This document shows, in pieces, positions 45,059 to 55,400 of a DNA stretch of 64,000 bases. Source of the stretch: Piezodorus guildinii (Eukaryota; Arthropoda; Insecta; Hemiptera; Pentatomidae); NCBI GenBank assembly GCA_023052935.1, contig CM041294.1, forward strand, positions 103,820,116 through 103,884,115, read 5' to 3'. Under the pieces are notes generated by a model. The model saw nothing but the letters and a program-made list of their open reading frames with translations. It was not told the DNA's origin and did no database searches. The position numbers were made by a program, and so were the translations under genes. Within the stretch, counting starts at the first letter, position 1. Every line of letters starts with the position of its first letter.

Positions 45059-46366
45059 ATGAGATATTTTCATCAAGTCATGTCCTCAAAGTCTGCAAGT
45101 AAAAGATCTAGATCTGCAGGTTCTAACTCGTCTCCCACAAAACAGAGACCCCGCCGTGAACAAAATAAAAAAATGATTCCACCAGCGACCGCGTCAGCTA
45201 CCTCATTAGGATCTGAACCACAGCCCAGCACATCATCACAAGGAATAACTGATGAATCTCCGTTTTTTACACCGAATCCATTTCAGATCCTCCAAAATGA
45301 AAAAGAAATCTTCTCCTATACCCAGAGAACCACTACCTCCACCAATATTTGTTAAAAATATTAAAAATTTTAAACTGATGTGTGCGCATTTAAACAAAGT
45401 AACAGATCCTAATAGTAATTATTGTATAAGTAGAACCAATGATACTAAAATATCTCCGACTACTGCTGAAACCTACAGAAAGATTGTAAAATATCTGACT
45501 GAGACCAAAGCTGACTTTCATACTTATCAGCTGCGCCAAGAGAGAGCATTAAGGGTCGTAATCAGAAACCTACATTCCTCAACACCCGTTGAAGCAATCA
45601 AAGAAGAACTGACAGAATTAGGATTCCAAGTGAGGCAAGTCACCAACGTTCTAAAAGATAAAAGTCCACTGCCTCTATTCTTCGTGGACTTGGAACCATC
45701 AGCAGGAGTCGAAAAAATCTATGACCTCAGCAGACTGTACAAACCCGTGTAAAAGTTGAAAAACCTTTCACAAAGAAAGAAATAGTCCAGTGCCATAACT
45801 GTCAGGCATATGGTCATACCAAAAGTTATTGCCATCACATACCACGCTGTGTGAAATGCGATGAAAAGCATAAAACAGAAGAATGTACAAGATCAAGATC
45901 AGCACCCGCTGTATGTGCTCTGTGCCTCAAGGACCACCCGGCTAACTACAAGGGATGTGAAATCTACAAGAAACTCAGAACCAGATACCAAAAACCTCAG
46001 GATCCGAATGAAACAGCTGTACCAACCAGAAGCAGAAGAGAACCATCTAAACTTGTAAATTCTAACGTGTCATTTGCCCACTTGCTTGGAGGTGGTAACC
46101 AGAATCATGAAGTCGAGGCACTGCCGGAACAACATTTTCCTCAACATTCTCAATCTATTGTACAAGAATCTATCCCTCAAAGTTTACCTAATCTTCAAAA
46201 AACTCCTCAACATCAAATTTCTCATATCCCTCCACCATCAAACGTCACAGATCTTACCAGTCTAATGACATCGTTCATCTCCGAAATCAAATCTCTTGTT
46301 ATGCCGCTTATATCACTCCTTACAAATCTAGTATCGAATCTAATCCCTGCCTTGAAAAATCCTTAA
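45059..46366 (+). pseudogene. Jockey ORF1 (gag-like), two compensating frameshifts
   Basis: The nucleic-acid-binding protein of the element. Its frame starts at ATG 45059 (a second Met, MSSKSASKRSRSAG, 7 codons on), runs to about 45320, shifts, is open in the second frame to 45752 (PREPLPPPIFVKNIKNF, then the ALRVVIRNLHSSTPVEAIKE fold of the PRE_C2HC-like region), and returns to the first frame near 45743. The C-terminal part has three Cys-His knuckles: CHNCQAYGHTKSYC, CVKCDEKHKTEEC and CALCLKDHPANYKGC. It stops at TAA 46364-46366. The two shifts restore the frame, so they may be mutations of this copy or, less likely, programmed. As written it would not give a full ORF1 protein. Confidence 0.85.
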
Positions 46367-49051
46367 ATGACTTCACCTAACTCCTTATCCATTCTCCTTT
46401 GGAATGCGAATGGTGTTAGAAATCATACTGACGAACTGACAGCGTTGTTGCAAGACAAAACAATCGATGTTGCACTTATAACTGAAACAAGACTAACGAC
46501 TAAACAGTACTTCAAAATACCGCAATACATGACATACCGTACTGACCACCCAGACGGTAAAGCCCATGCCGGTTCTGCTATCATTGTCCACCAATCCCTC
46601 TCTCATCATTTACTCCCACTTCCCACCTATGATTTCCTACAAGCCACAGCCATAGTAATCAAGACTTTTTCCTTTCCGGTAACCCTCACATCTGCATATT
46701 GCCCTCCTAAACATTCCATTTCCAATTCTGAATTTCTATCCTTCCTGGATTCCTTAGGAAATCGTTTCATTCTGGGTGCAGACTTAAACGCCAAGCATCA
46801 GCAGTGGGGTTCCAGAACCACGAATTCTCGGGGACGAAATTTGCTGTCTGCACTCAACTCCCGAAATTTTAATATCCTGCCTCCTGACTCCCCTACCTAC
46901 TGGCCAACCGATCCTAACCGCAATCCTGACATCCTCGACTTCTTTATCCACAGCGGATTAGGCTCTCTCAACTTGTCTTTAACTCGCCTTGATGAACTAT
47001 CCTCAGACCATAGTCCACTGATCCTAAAAGTATCTCTCACTCCAATTCCAAAACCCATTCCACCATCATTCATCCGAGGCCCTGTCAACTGGAACCTTTT
47101 CCGCCAAATCCTGACCGATAATATTGACCTCAGAGTAACCCTCAAAACCCAAGATGACCTAGATAATTCCGTCTATTCCTTTACCACCGCCATCCAACAA
47201 GCTGTCTGGACTGCTTCCTCTCCTAAACACTCCAATATAAATCCAGACCAAAATCATTTTCCACAACCTATTATAGACCTTATCCACACCAAACGCCGAC
47301 CAAGATCATTATGGCAGCGCACCCGACACCCAACAGATCGCCGCTCCTATAACTTCTATTGTAGACAATTGAAGAGGGAGTTGGCGAACTTCCGTTCCCA
47401 GTCCTTTAATTCCTACCTCTCCTCTCTATCAGCTCGTGATAATTCCCTGTGGAATGTCACGAAAAAGATCCTAAAATACCATCATGTTTCCCATCCTCTC
47501 CGACGTGGTGATGACTCCTGGGCTGCGTCTGATGAAGATAAAGCCGAGGAATTCGCCACACACCTCTCCAAAGTATTCACTCCTCACCCGGAATCCCACA
47601 TCAATCACACCGCAAAAGTGCAAGACTTTCTTATGTCACCGATTCCACTTTCCCTACCTCCTAAAGCTATTAATCCCTCTGAGGTCAAATATCTTCTCCA
47701 AAAACTGACTCTCCGTAAATCTCCTGGACACGATCTCCTTACTCCCCAGATCCTCCGACAACTTCCGCAGAAAGCTATTATATTCCTTACTTATATTTAC
47801 AACTGCATCCTCCGCACCACCTATTTTCCACTGTTATGGAAACATTCCACCATCATCCTTTTTTTAAAACCAGGTAAACCTTCCAACAACACTTCATCCT
47901 ACAGGCCTATTAGTCTACTCCCCATCCTCTCAAAAATCTTCGAAAGGCTTCTTCTAAAACGCATCCTACCCATATTAGAATCTCAAAATCTTCCTTCCCA
48001 TCAGTTTGGATTCCGTCCTCAGCATTCCACAGTTCAACAGGGGCTCCGAGTTGTGGACCATATTTCCTCAGCTCTTGAATGCAAAGAGTATTGTTCTGGT
48101 GCGTTTCTGGACATTGCGCAAGCTTTTGACCGGGTATGGCACACTGGATTACTCTTCAAGCTGAAAACCCATTTACCCCAGTCCCTATACCTCATTCTCC
48201 GATCCTATCTCTCGAACCGTTCCTTCCGAGTTCGCTGTGGTGAAGAATTTTCTAACCTTTATCCCGTTGAGGCCGGTGTTCCTCAAGGCAGCGTCTTGGG
48301 ACCCATCCTCTACATCCTTTACACTGCTGATATTCCTACACATCCTGATACCTTTCTGGCAACTTTTGCAGACGACACCGCCATCCTATCATCCAGTTCC
48401 AATCCTGAAACAGCATCCTTAAACCTTCAGAGACACCTTTTCCTTATCGAACACTGGTGTAATAACTGGCGTGTAAAGGTGAACGAAGCCAAATGTAAAC
48501 ACATAACCTTTACTCTTAGACGAAAATCCTGTCCGCCAGTTTATTTCAACTCATTACCGATTCCTCTCTCAGATACAGTCCGGTATCTTGGCTTACTGTT
48601 AGACAAAAGATTGACTTGGAACCCACATACAAGACTTAAAAGACAATTACTCAACCGACGATTTGGACAGTTATACCGACTACTCAACAGAAAATCTGAA
48701 CTTACAGTTGAAAACAAATTATTAATCTACAAGACAATACTGAAGCCCATCTGGACCTACGGACTTGAACTGTGGGGGACAGCTAAACGTTCTAACATCA
48801 AACGCATTCAATCCTTTCAATCCAAAGTCCTCCGTACAATAGTAAATGCTCCTTATTATGTCTCCAATTATACCTTGCACCACGACCTTAATGTTCCATT
48901 TATTTCAGACCTAATTCCACCCAAATTTTCCAAATTCCACCAGAACCTCATTCATCATCCTAATCCTTTAGCTCAATCCCTATCCAGCTCCACTCATCCA
49001 TACAACCCACCTAGAAGGTTGAAACGGCAGTGGCCCCGCGACCTTTTGTAA
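46367..49051 (+). CDS. Jockey ORF2: endonuclease + reverse transcriptase
   Basis: 894 codons without a break. Residues 8-220: apurinic-like endonuclease with LLWNANGV (10-17), the catalytic Glu in LITETRL (37-43), GADLNAKHQQWG (137-148) and SSDHSPLIL (212-220). RT: KSPGHDLLTP (451-460), SYRPISLLPILSKIFERL (511-528), FGFRPQHST (547-555), FLDIAQAFDRVWH (580-592), AGVPQGSVLGP (636-646), FADD (667-670), YLGLLLDKRLTW (740-751). The C-terminal tail is the Jockey type (NPPRRLKRQWPRDLL) and there is no RNase H. It nicks the target and primes cDNA synthesis there. Its ATG directly follows the ORF1 stop (TAAATG) in the same frame, suggesting reinitiation. All catalytic residues are present. Confidence 0.93.
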   Translation: MTSPNSLSILLWNANGVRNHTDELTALLQDKTIDVALITETRLTTKQYFKIPQYMTYRTDHPDGKAHAGSAIIVHQSLSHHLLPLPTYDFLQATAIVIKTFSFPVTLTSAYCPPKHSISNSEFLSFLDSLGNRFILGADLNAKHQQWGSRTTNSRGRNLLSALNSRNFNILPPDSPTYWPTDPNRNPDILDFFIHSGLGSLNLSLTRLDELSSDHSPLILKVSLTPIPKPIPPSFIRGPVNWNLFRQILTDNIDLRVTLKTQDDLDNSVYSFTTAIQQAVWTASSPKHSNINPDQNHFPQPIIDLIHTKRRPRSLWQRTRHPTDRRSYNFYCRQLKRELANFRSQSFNSYLSSLSARDNSLWNVTKKILKYHHVSHPLRRGDDSWAASDEDKAEEFATHLSKVFTPHPESHINHTAKVQDFLMSPIPLSLPPKAINPSEVKYLLQKLTLRKSPGHDLLTPQILRQLPQKAIIFLTYIYNCILRTTYFPLLWKHSTIILFLKPGKPSNNTSSYRPISLLPILSKIFERLLLKRILPILESQNLPSHQFGFRPQHSTVQQGLRVVDHISSALECKEYCSGAFLDIAQAFDRVWHTGLLFKLKTHLPQSLYLILRSYLSNRSFRVRCGEEFSNLYPVEAGVPQGSVLGPILYILYTADIPTHPDTFLATFADDTAILSSSSNPETASLNLQRHLFLIEHWCNNWRVKVNEAKCKHITFTLRRKSCPPVYFNSLPIPLSDTVRYLGLLLDKRLTWNPHTRLKRQLLNRRFGQLYRLLNRKSELTVENKLLIYKTILKPIWTYGLELWGTAKRSNIKRIQSFQSKVLRTIVNAPYYVSNYTLHHDLNVPFISDLIPPKFSKFHQNLIHHPNPLAQSLSSSTHPYNPPRRLKRQWPRDLL

Positions 49052-49343
49052 ATATATAGGAGTTCTAGCACTGGCTAGATTCTCCACTCAATGTGATGTA
49101 TGTATGAGTGTGTGTATGTGTATATAGGTATAAGTGAATTATTGACTTTTGTATTGATTCATTATTGTGTATATATTTTATTGTAATTTTATGTTGTGTA
49201 AATATTGTATGAATGTAGTATGTTTGATATCATTCAGCAATACTATTAATGTCCAAATTGGGACAGATTGTAAAATTTTCTCAATAAAAATTGTTATTAC
49301 TAAAAAAAAAAAAAAAAAAAAAAAAAAATAAATAATATTATAG

Positions 49344-49363
49344 GAATTATTTTTAATAATAAA
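49344..49363 (+). repeat. Target duplication, right, of full-length Jockey
   Basis: Identical 20-mer to 44719-44738. A slightly changed longer match (AATATTA on the left, AATATTATAG on the right) suggests the duplication may have been up to about 30 bp. Confidence 0.85.
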
Positions 49364-49550
49364 TAATAATATAAGCAATTATTTTTTAATAATAAATAAT
49401 AATTACCAATGTTTTTTAAGTATTTCCATAATTACTCCTTCAAGACGATATGTAGTAGTCAAAACTGTTATCTGAAAACAATATCGCATTATACTCGTTA
49501 GAATCTACCCAAGAAGCGTGTACTAAGATAGTCCGCCTCACGGAATCAAT

Positions 49551-51050
49551 TTGTAATTGAAAATAAAACCATTATATCTAGTTAGCATTTCATAAATACG
49601 TCTAAATTTACCAGTTGAAACGAATTTGAGTAACTAACTAAAAGTTAAAAGCAACATGATGTTTGAAACATTTTTCCAGATAAAAACAGTAAAATTGATG
49701 ATAACATACTTTAAAAGCAAGGATAGAAAAATATATCTATATACAAAGCTATAAAAGAATGGAAAAGATAAAAGGCATAAACTATTATTTAATCTTAACA
49801 TATGTTTCAATCGAAACTCAATTTGATTTTTTAACAGTATTTTCAAGATTCATTTCATTTAAAATATCTTAAATTAATTTTAACAACAGAGATAAATGAA
49901 TGTTCCAAATTATTTGTGGGTAAGCTATAAATGGCTATATTAATTTTAACCACTTTATTAGTTTAAATAAATAACATTCTATTTTTTAATCGAATACAGT
50001 AGAAAGAAACGAATATTTTTATTTTATTTTTACAAATATAACCTTAATAATAATAGTAGACCTCACAAACACCTTCGTTCCTGAGGTTACAGGTAGCGGA
50101 TTCCAGTCTGCAATCTGGATTGATTAAGCGAGTTTTTGACATATTTCATTTATTGAGTTTATTGTTGCCAATGCCGAAAGGCCACTAGAGACCGCAACAG
50201 CGATAAGAAACCGAATCCAATTATATCCAGGATAAAAAATGTATTGTGGTTAATAACGTTCAGCTTTTTTTTTTCTTCTTTTTTTTTCGTTTATTGATAA
50301 TCTAAATTGAAATAATAAAAGTTAAAAAAAAGAAAAGAATAAGAACTATATAGGACATTATTGTTTTAATCATTTAAATTTTGAGAGTAATAAGGATTAT
50401 TGGTTTTCAATATACTCATATGTATACTCATTCCATTGAACGCATTTATCCAGTCGGTCATCCTAAAAACATTCTCTAAAACTACCTTCTGCAAATCCAT
50501 TTTACAGTTGCAAAAAACTTTTTAATTAATTAGAACTGTATGTATTCCATGCATTTATTTATTGAAATCAAGCTTTAGATGACGTCAATTGAACAGAAAT
50601 GTTATTTCTCTTGTTTGTCACAAGTCATAACGTTTTTACGATAATAACAGATTCCTCACATAAAAGGCATTTTAAAGGTGCTATTCTTGGTGTTAATATA
50701 GATGTATCTGTATTTATACATTTTGCTCTTCACTAATAACAAAAATAGAAAAAGCCAATATAGAATATTTTAGTAGTATTACAGTTGTGCCATTTCTTAA
50801 AAGGGACAATGGCAATAGTGATTACAAAAACTTCAATCACAAAATATTCACAAAAACAATTATTAGAAAAATATAATTAAATAGATAAATAATCGTTACA
50901 TCTTAAATACTCGCACATCTACTTACTTAATTCCAGGGAAACCCTAAGCCCCTTATTCACACACTAGTGGTTGAGGGGAAAAAAGATTCAAGAGATCACA
51001 GCACTTCTTCATCAACCGCATCACTGGTATTGCTAGCCACTGGAGGATGA
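49551..51050. other. AT-rich DNA, no gene seen
   Basis: 50045-50220 and 50935-51050 are somewhat richer in GC but closed on both strands. No RNA-like structure is supported. Confidence 0.5.
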
Positions 51051-51055
51051 GTAAG

Positions 51056-51305
51056 GACTCATTTTTACTGCGCGCGTTTTGCCGGCTAAAGCAGTAAGTA
51101 GGTTCTTAGAATCCCTACATTTCAAGGTCATTTTAGGGACCTGTACACGCGCTTGTTTATACTAAAGGCGTTTTGGGCGACTTAGCGGGTCCCTAGAATG
51201 AACTCGAATAATAGGAGCTCGCTACCGCTTAAATCGCCAAAAATTCCTGCAGTATAAACAGGCCCAAACGCTCTAGCCGCCAAAACGCGTGTGCTATAAA
51301 CGCGG
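51056..51305. mobile_element. TIR miniature element with internal repeats
   Basis: The left end (ACTGCGCGCGTTTTGCCGGC, then TAAAGC) and right end (GCTCTAGCCGCCAAAACGCG followed by GCTATAAACGCGGC) are inverted copies. Inside, the same words recur twice more in the right-hand orientation (GCCAAAAATTCCTGCAGTAT; TTTATACTAAAGGCGTTTTG). TAAG is present at both borders. Related ends are at 13747 and 43421-43507. No gene. Confidence 0.6.
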
Positions 51306-51654
51306 CATAAGACCGCTAAGCCTCAATCATTCCGCACTTGTGTGCAGAATCTAACCCCAACCAATTTATTAATATTCAATAAAAAACAATTCGAACTTAC
51401 TCTAGGAAGCACTGCACACTCATATTACTTTTAAATTATTAATCAATAAATAACTAAAACTACTTTAGGACTGAAACAAATAACTTTGTATATTTATTTA
51501 TAACCCGAATATTAATGTAATTTCAAAGCATAGATTCGTCTTCAGGTACTAAAATGGCTTTATCCTTCTGTACGATGACAATATTTCCTTGGCTCTTTCC
51601 TATTACTAACATTAAAAAATAGAAAACCTTGCTACATAACTGAGCTCGTCACCC

Positions 51655-51953
51655 TCCGTCCCGTTATCCATTCGTTAAGTACTAGAACCCAATCAATCAA
51701 TATTTATACCCCATCACATAAAACTGCATCAATTCACAAATCGTTTCTCGTTCGTTCCTTATCCTTCTGGGATTTGCTGCCTATCTCTATTTGCAAAGCC
51801 ACCTCTGTCTCTTCCTTCATACATCAACTCTTCCACTACCTACTCGCATCTCAATCTTCCGTTCCAATGTAAAATATAGGTATATATAGTATAAATTTGC
51901 AAAGATTTATAGATATAATGAATATTTGATCTTTTATATGTATACAGATTTTT

Positions 51954-51990
<37 letters not shown>

Positions 51991-52086
51991 TAAATATTTT
52001 TTTAAGTAACCAGACCTTAAGGATTTATTTTTGTTCATTTTTCGTTATTCTAAGAGTACTTGATCCCAGGATAATTTTTTTTTTTT
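51655..52086 (+). pseudogene. CR1-like LINE, ORF2 end and 3' UTR
   Basis: The peptide LRTRTQSINIYTPSH..KSFLVRSLSFWDLLP and a final HQLFHYLLASQSS is the counterpart of the 5.2 kb copy (LETRSRHSDLYIP, LLRSTTLWNSLP, FQYLLSS). The 3' UTR ends TACTTGATCCCAGGATAAT, again like the 5.9 kb end. It contains an (AT)n tract at 51957-51987. Confidence 0.65.
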
Positions 52087-52153
52087 CATTTCATTTATGT
52101 AAACACACACATCACAGTTATCTGATTATAAACACATCCGAGTCAAATTATAA

Positions 52154-52351
52154 AATTTCATTGACCAGAAATATTGGAAAACATGTGGGTTTTCGGTCAT
52201 GGCTAATATGTTAAAAAAGGATCCGAATCCTTTTTATGAATTCATTCATCATCGAAATTACAACAGCCGAATTACTCCAGAAGAAATTACTTCAAGGCTG
52301 GGGGAGGAGTGGGTGCATTTTAAAACATTTAATTGGAGATATTTTGATTAA
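52154..52351 (+). other. Short open frame, possible gene relic
   Basis: 65 open codons ending in TAA, with an ATG at 52199 leaving 50. The peptide reads MANMLKKDPNPFYEFIHHRN, then ITPEEITSRLGEEWVHFKTF. The EEIT.RLGEEW wording recalls HMG-box helices, but the match is short and I do not claim the domain. The sequence is balanced in composition, unlike accidental AT-rich frames here. No promoter, splice border or second exon was identified. Could be a decayed host pseudogene or transposon remnant. Confidence 0.3.
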
Positions 52352-52765
52352 TCAAGTTTTGACTTGATAGTACAAGAAAAGAACTGTAGGGTGAGCGAAA
52401 TCAAGGGAAAGGAATTGCAGATTCAAATTATAACTCAACCTGCCTGAGACAGAGTACTCTCGAGAAGGAGAACCTCCAAGTCCGCACCACAATCATAAAT
52501 CTTAACTCGGCAAATGAAAACTGATTGTGGGTCTTCATCACCTCCGCTGATGAAATGTCCTAGAATACTTTAGCTTTTGCGAATAAGCTTTAGATTACTT
52601 ATATGATAACGTCGTGAAGAAGAAAAGAGGGTTCTCTGTATAAATCAAAATAGGAATTCCCTTTTAATACTGTTTTCTTCATTTTTAATACGTGTGAATT
52701 CTTTTCACGAGCGCCAACGTAATTCGGTCCGAATGCTAAAATATAAATAACTTAATCATGTTTTC
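52352..52765. other. No gene seen
   Basis: GC-richer to about 52560 but interrupted by stops in all frames. Confidence 0.45.
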
Positions 52766-52769
52766 TTAA

Positions 52770-53622
52770 CACGTTCACGCCGGTGCGATCCACCGGTGGG
52801 TCACACTTGTTTGCTCCGTGATTTGGGTCACGCTTAACAATCCCTTGGGGCGATCTGCATCACAGGTGAGTCACTTTGTTTTTAGAAAATAGGTTTATTT
52901 TATTTTTTCTCTACATAATATATTTTAGGTATTAACAAGCATAAGAGTTTATTTATTAAAATGATACAACTTTTAACACTCTACTTTCAAAGAGAAATCT
53001 TATCGGTTAATTTCACTTGATTACTCTTCATTAACAATTTTATTTAGCTGAACGTGATTTCTTTTAATATTTTTATTCCCATAATATGATATAAGAATAT
53101 AATATATCTGTGGCGGTCTTGAAAAACTAGATAACTCGAGTTATATCAAAAATGAGATAACTTCAGGTATCGCTCCCTCAGACCTTCTCCTACGTCGTGT
53201 AAAATTAGTTAGAGAAATTTCTTGGTGGAAGAAATTTTAGGTGGAAAGAAAGCTGTAATTAATTACTCTATTTTGGTATTACGTTAAACTTTAAGTTGCT
53301 CACCTGTAAAATGAAAGATTTTGACTTAACCACTTATTCACGGCCGCCACAGATATAATAATAATATAAGAATCATTTTTAATAATAAATAATAATATAA
53401 GTTTTTTTTAAAGTATTTCCATAATTACTCCTTCAAGTCATACGTGTATGTAAAAACTGTTACAATCACGAATTTAGCGTGTTGGAAGCCTGGAACTGTT
53501 GTGATCTGGCATTAAACACGTTGGAACTTGAAACAGTGTCGCCCCGCCCCACGAAGCGTTAGCAGCTAAGGCAGTCCCGCCTCACGCGGAAAAACGTAGA
53601 CACTCACCTTGACGTGAACGTA
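52770..53622 (+). mobile_element. piggyBac-type miniature element, copy 2
   Basis: Bounded by TTAA on both sides (52766-52769 and 53623-53626), the signature target of piggyBac transposases. Terminal inverted repeats: CACGTTCACG at the left and CGTGAACGTA at the right. A subterminal CCACCGGTGG palindrome is near the left end. It encodes no protein and would depend on a transposase from elsewhere. A second element (53108-53352) is inserted in it. Copy 1 is at 43.86 kb. Confidence 0.85.
53108..53352. mobile_element. Miniature TIR element nested in copy 2
   Basis: Starts CTGTGGCGGTC and ends GGCCGCCACAG (11 bp inverted ends, one mismatch), 245 bp, flanked by ATAT on both sides. Copy 1 of the host element lacks it, and aligning the two gives a duplicated ATAT (or TA, if the terminal T/A pair belongs to the element, as in Tc1/mariner). 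No open frame. Confidence 0.8.
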
Positions 53623-53626
53623 TTAA

Positions 53627-54824
53627 AATAAGTGTAGCTCATAGTAAGTCACTAACCTAGCCAACTCCGGATCTATATGAGTTCTAGCAGATAAATATTT
53701 ATATGTTTACACCATTTCATACCTTTGGGTCAGAATAATGGGCAACACTCAATCCTGATAAAGTTGTTACCCTTAGTTAAGATAAAAAATTGGTCTTTAG
53801 TGACCTTCTATTATTAAAAAAATAACATAATAAGAAAAGTAATTGAAAATCATAGATTTAGAGTCATATTTTATTAACATTTAAAATGGAAAATATAATA
53901 ATGGCAGAGGATAGGGGAGAAAATTTTTGATTCATGATACTTTTTTTGTACCAACTCAATTATTCTTAAACCATGAAGATAAAACGTGTTACTAAACTAA
54001 ATAAAATTTTCAGATTATTAGTTTTATAGGTTAGCGTTACAGAACGTTTAGGCTCGGTAGACCAAATCACTAGCCTTACAGCCATAACCTTCCGATTTTA
54101 CTAACTGATATCAACTAATGTGCAAGTTAAATTTTAATATCTCCAGTGAAATCTAATAATAGGTGAAACAATTGATTTTGAGTATTTTTTTTTTAGAAGA
54201 TTTTGGTCCCTAAATTTTTTTTAGCACATACTTAACTTTTCCTAATCCAAGTATCTAAAAAATTGTACTGACTGAAAAAACAAAACAATTGACAACTAAC
54301 AACAAACATTTAGCATTTATTAGCTGCAAATTAATTCTAAAACTCAATAAATGTTTTATTTCTCTTCGAAAATAACTGAGCTATGGCCGAATATATTTTT
54401 TCCACTTTTTTAATTAATCGTGGTGTACTGATTAGAAAATAATATACAAATTTATCTCTATTTTCAAAAATAATTTAATTATTAAAAAATAACATTTTTT
54501 AAAGGACGCTATTTTAAACTAGTCTGCTCATATCAACGTCTAGATGTTAGCATCATCGTTGTATACACAGGTATTTTTTGCCGAATTTCTAAAAAATCGA
54601 TTCAGTAGTTTCGAAAAAATTCCGTGAACGGCATTAGGCGGACAACGGACAGACGGATTTTTTTTTTATTCTTTATTCGCGTTCTCGTAATGTAAAACTT
54701 GAGCCCTCAAGTTTTGAGGGGCAGGGAGAGAAAGGGGAGAGGTAATTTTTGGTCGATTACAAAGGTTTATTATTGAAAATAGTAAACCAAAATCATATTC
54801 ATAAAATTATACGTTTTTTTACTT
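53627..54824. other. AT-rich DNA; repeat tail at 54590-54665
   Basis: Nothing coding. 54590-54665 contains TCGATTCAGTAGTTTCGAA and GGACAACGGACAGACGGA, wording typical of the tails of old insect repeats (LINE-like). Confidence 0.5.
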
Positions 54825-55400
54825 TCACTTATCTATATATGGAATATATAGTAAGGAAAGTATTGCGATCGTGAACATTTTCGAATTAAAGTTTTCAACG
54901 AAAATACACGTTTAGGGTCTCCTGAACCCAAATGACCAAGTAACGCAAAAAGGTCTGTGTGTTTGTGTGTGTGTGGTAACTCCCGCGCGTAAACGAAAAG
55001 CTCTATGAAGCTGAAAGTTCATATTTAAGGAAAGACAACTATACGCCCGAGATATTACAAAAACGTTTTCATCAAAATCAGCTAACTAGAAGAGCCACTT
55101 TATACCATGCATTTTGCACCTTTTTACGATTTTCTCAAAAACGGCTCTAACGATTTTAATTCAACTCGTTAAATCAATGTAAAACATAATGTGCTTTAAT
55201 ATCATATAGGTTTCATTGTGATTGAAATAGTATGAAAAGGCTTAAATTCCGATATTAAAAAAAAATTTCTTCTAAAGTACCTTTAATTTTGTACAGTCTA
55301 TAAAAATAACCATATTATCTTGTTACCATTGATAAAAAACAGGTAAATATATAAGTTGAATGAATTCGATATCCAACTAAAGGAAAAAGTTCTTTGGCTT
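54825..55400 (+). repeat. Dispersed repeat R1, most complete copy
   Basis: From TTTCACTTATCTATATATGG through CGATCGTGAACATTTTCG, CCTGAACCCAAATGACCAAG, the GTGTGTTTGTGTGTGTGTGG tract, GAAAAGCTCTATGAAGCTGA, CACTTTATACCATGCATTTT, TTAATATCATATAGGTTTC to ATATCCAACTAAAGGAAAA. No TIR, no coding frame. Taken as the reference for the family. Confidence 0.8.

Larger units (their letters stand above)
44739..49328 (+). mobile_element. Full-length Jockey-clade retrotransposon
   Basis: About 4.6 kb: a GC-richer 5' UTR (44739-45058) starting next to the target duplication, ORF1 (45059-46366), ORF2 (46367-49051), a 250 bp 3' UTR ending TCTCAATAAAAATTGTTATT, and 27 A (49302-49328). A perfect 20 bp target duplication flanks it. 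It sits inside the piggyBac-type miniature element; copy 2 of that element gives the empty site. The ORF2 is intact and the poly(A) is clean, so the insertion is recent. Confidence 0.93.
43856..49550 (+). mobile_element. piggyBac-type miniature element, copy 1 (nested hits)
   Basis: The left end CACGTTCACG with ACCCACTGGTGGGTCATA aligns with copy 2 at 52770, and the alignment continues block by block (CCCTTGGGGCGACCTGCATC, GAATCAACAAGCATAAAG, ATTTCCATAATTACTCCTTC) until about 49550, where the right end is degraded (the terminal CGTGAACG is lost). Two Jockey insertions take up most of its span. The left flank is ATGA rather than TTAA. No transposase is encoded. Confidence 0.75.

Noticed and set aside
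45252..46265. Overlapping frames inside Jockey ORF1 considered as separate genes
   Set aside because: They are pieces of one ORF1 split by frameshifts, plus shadows in the third frame.
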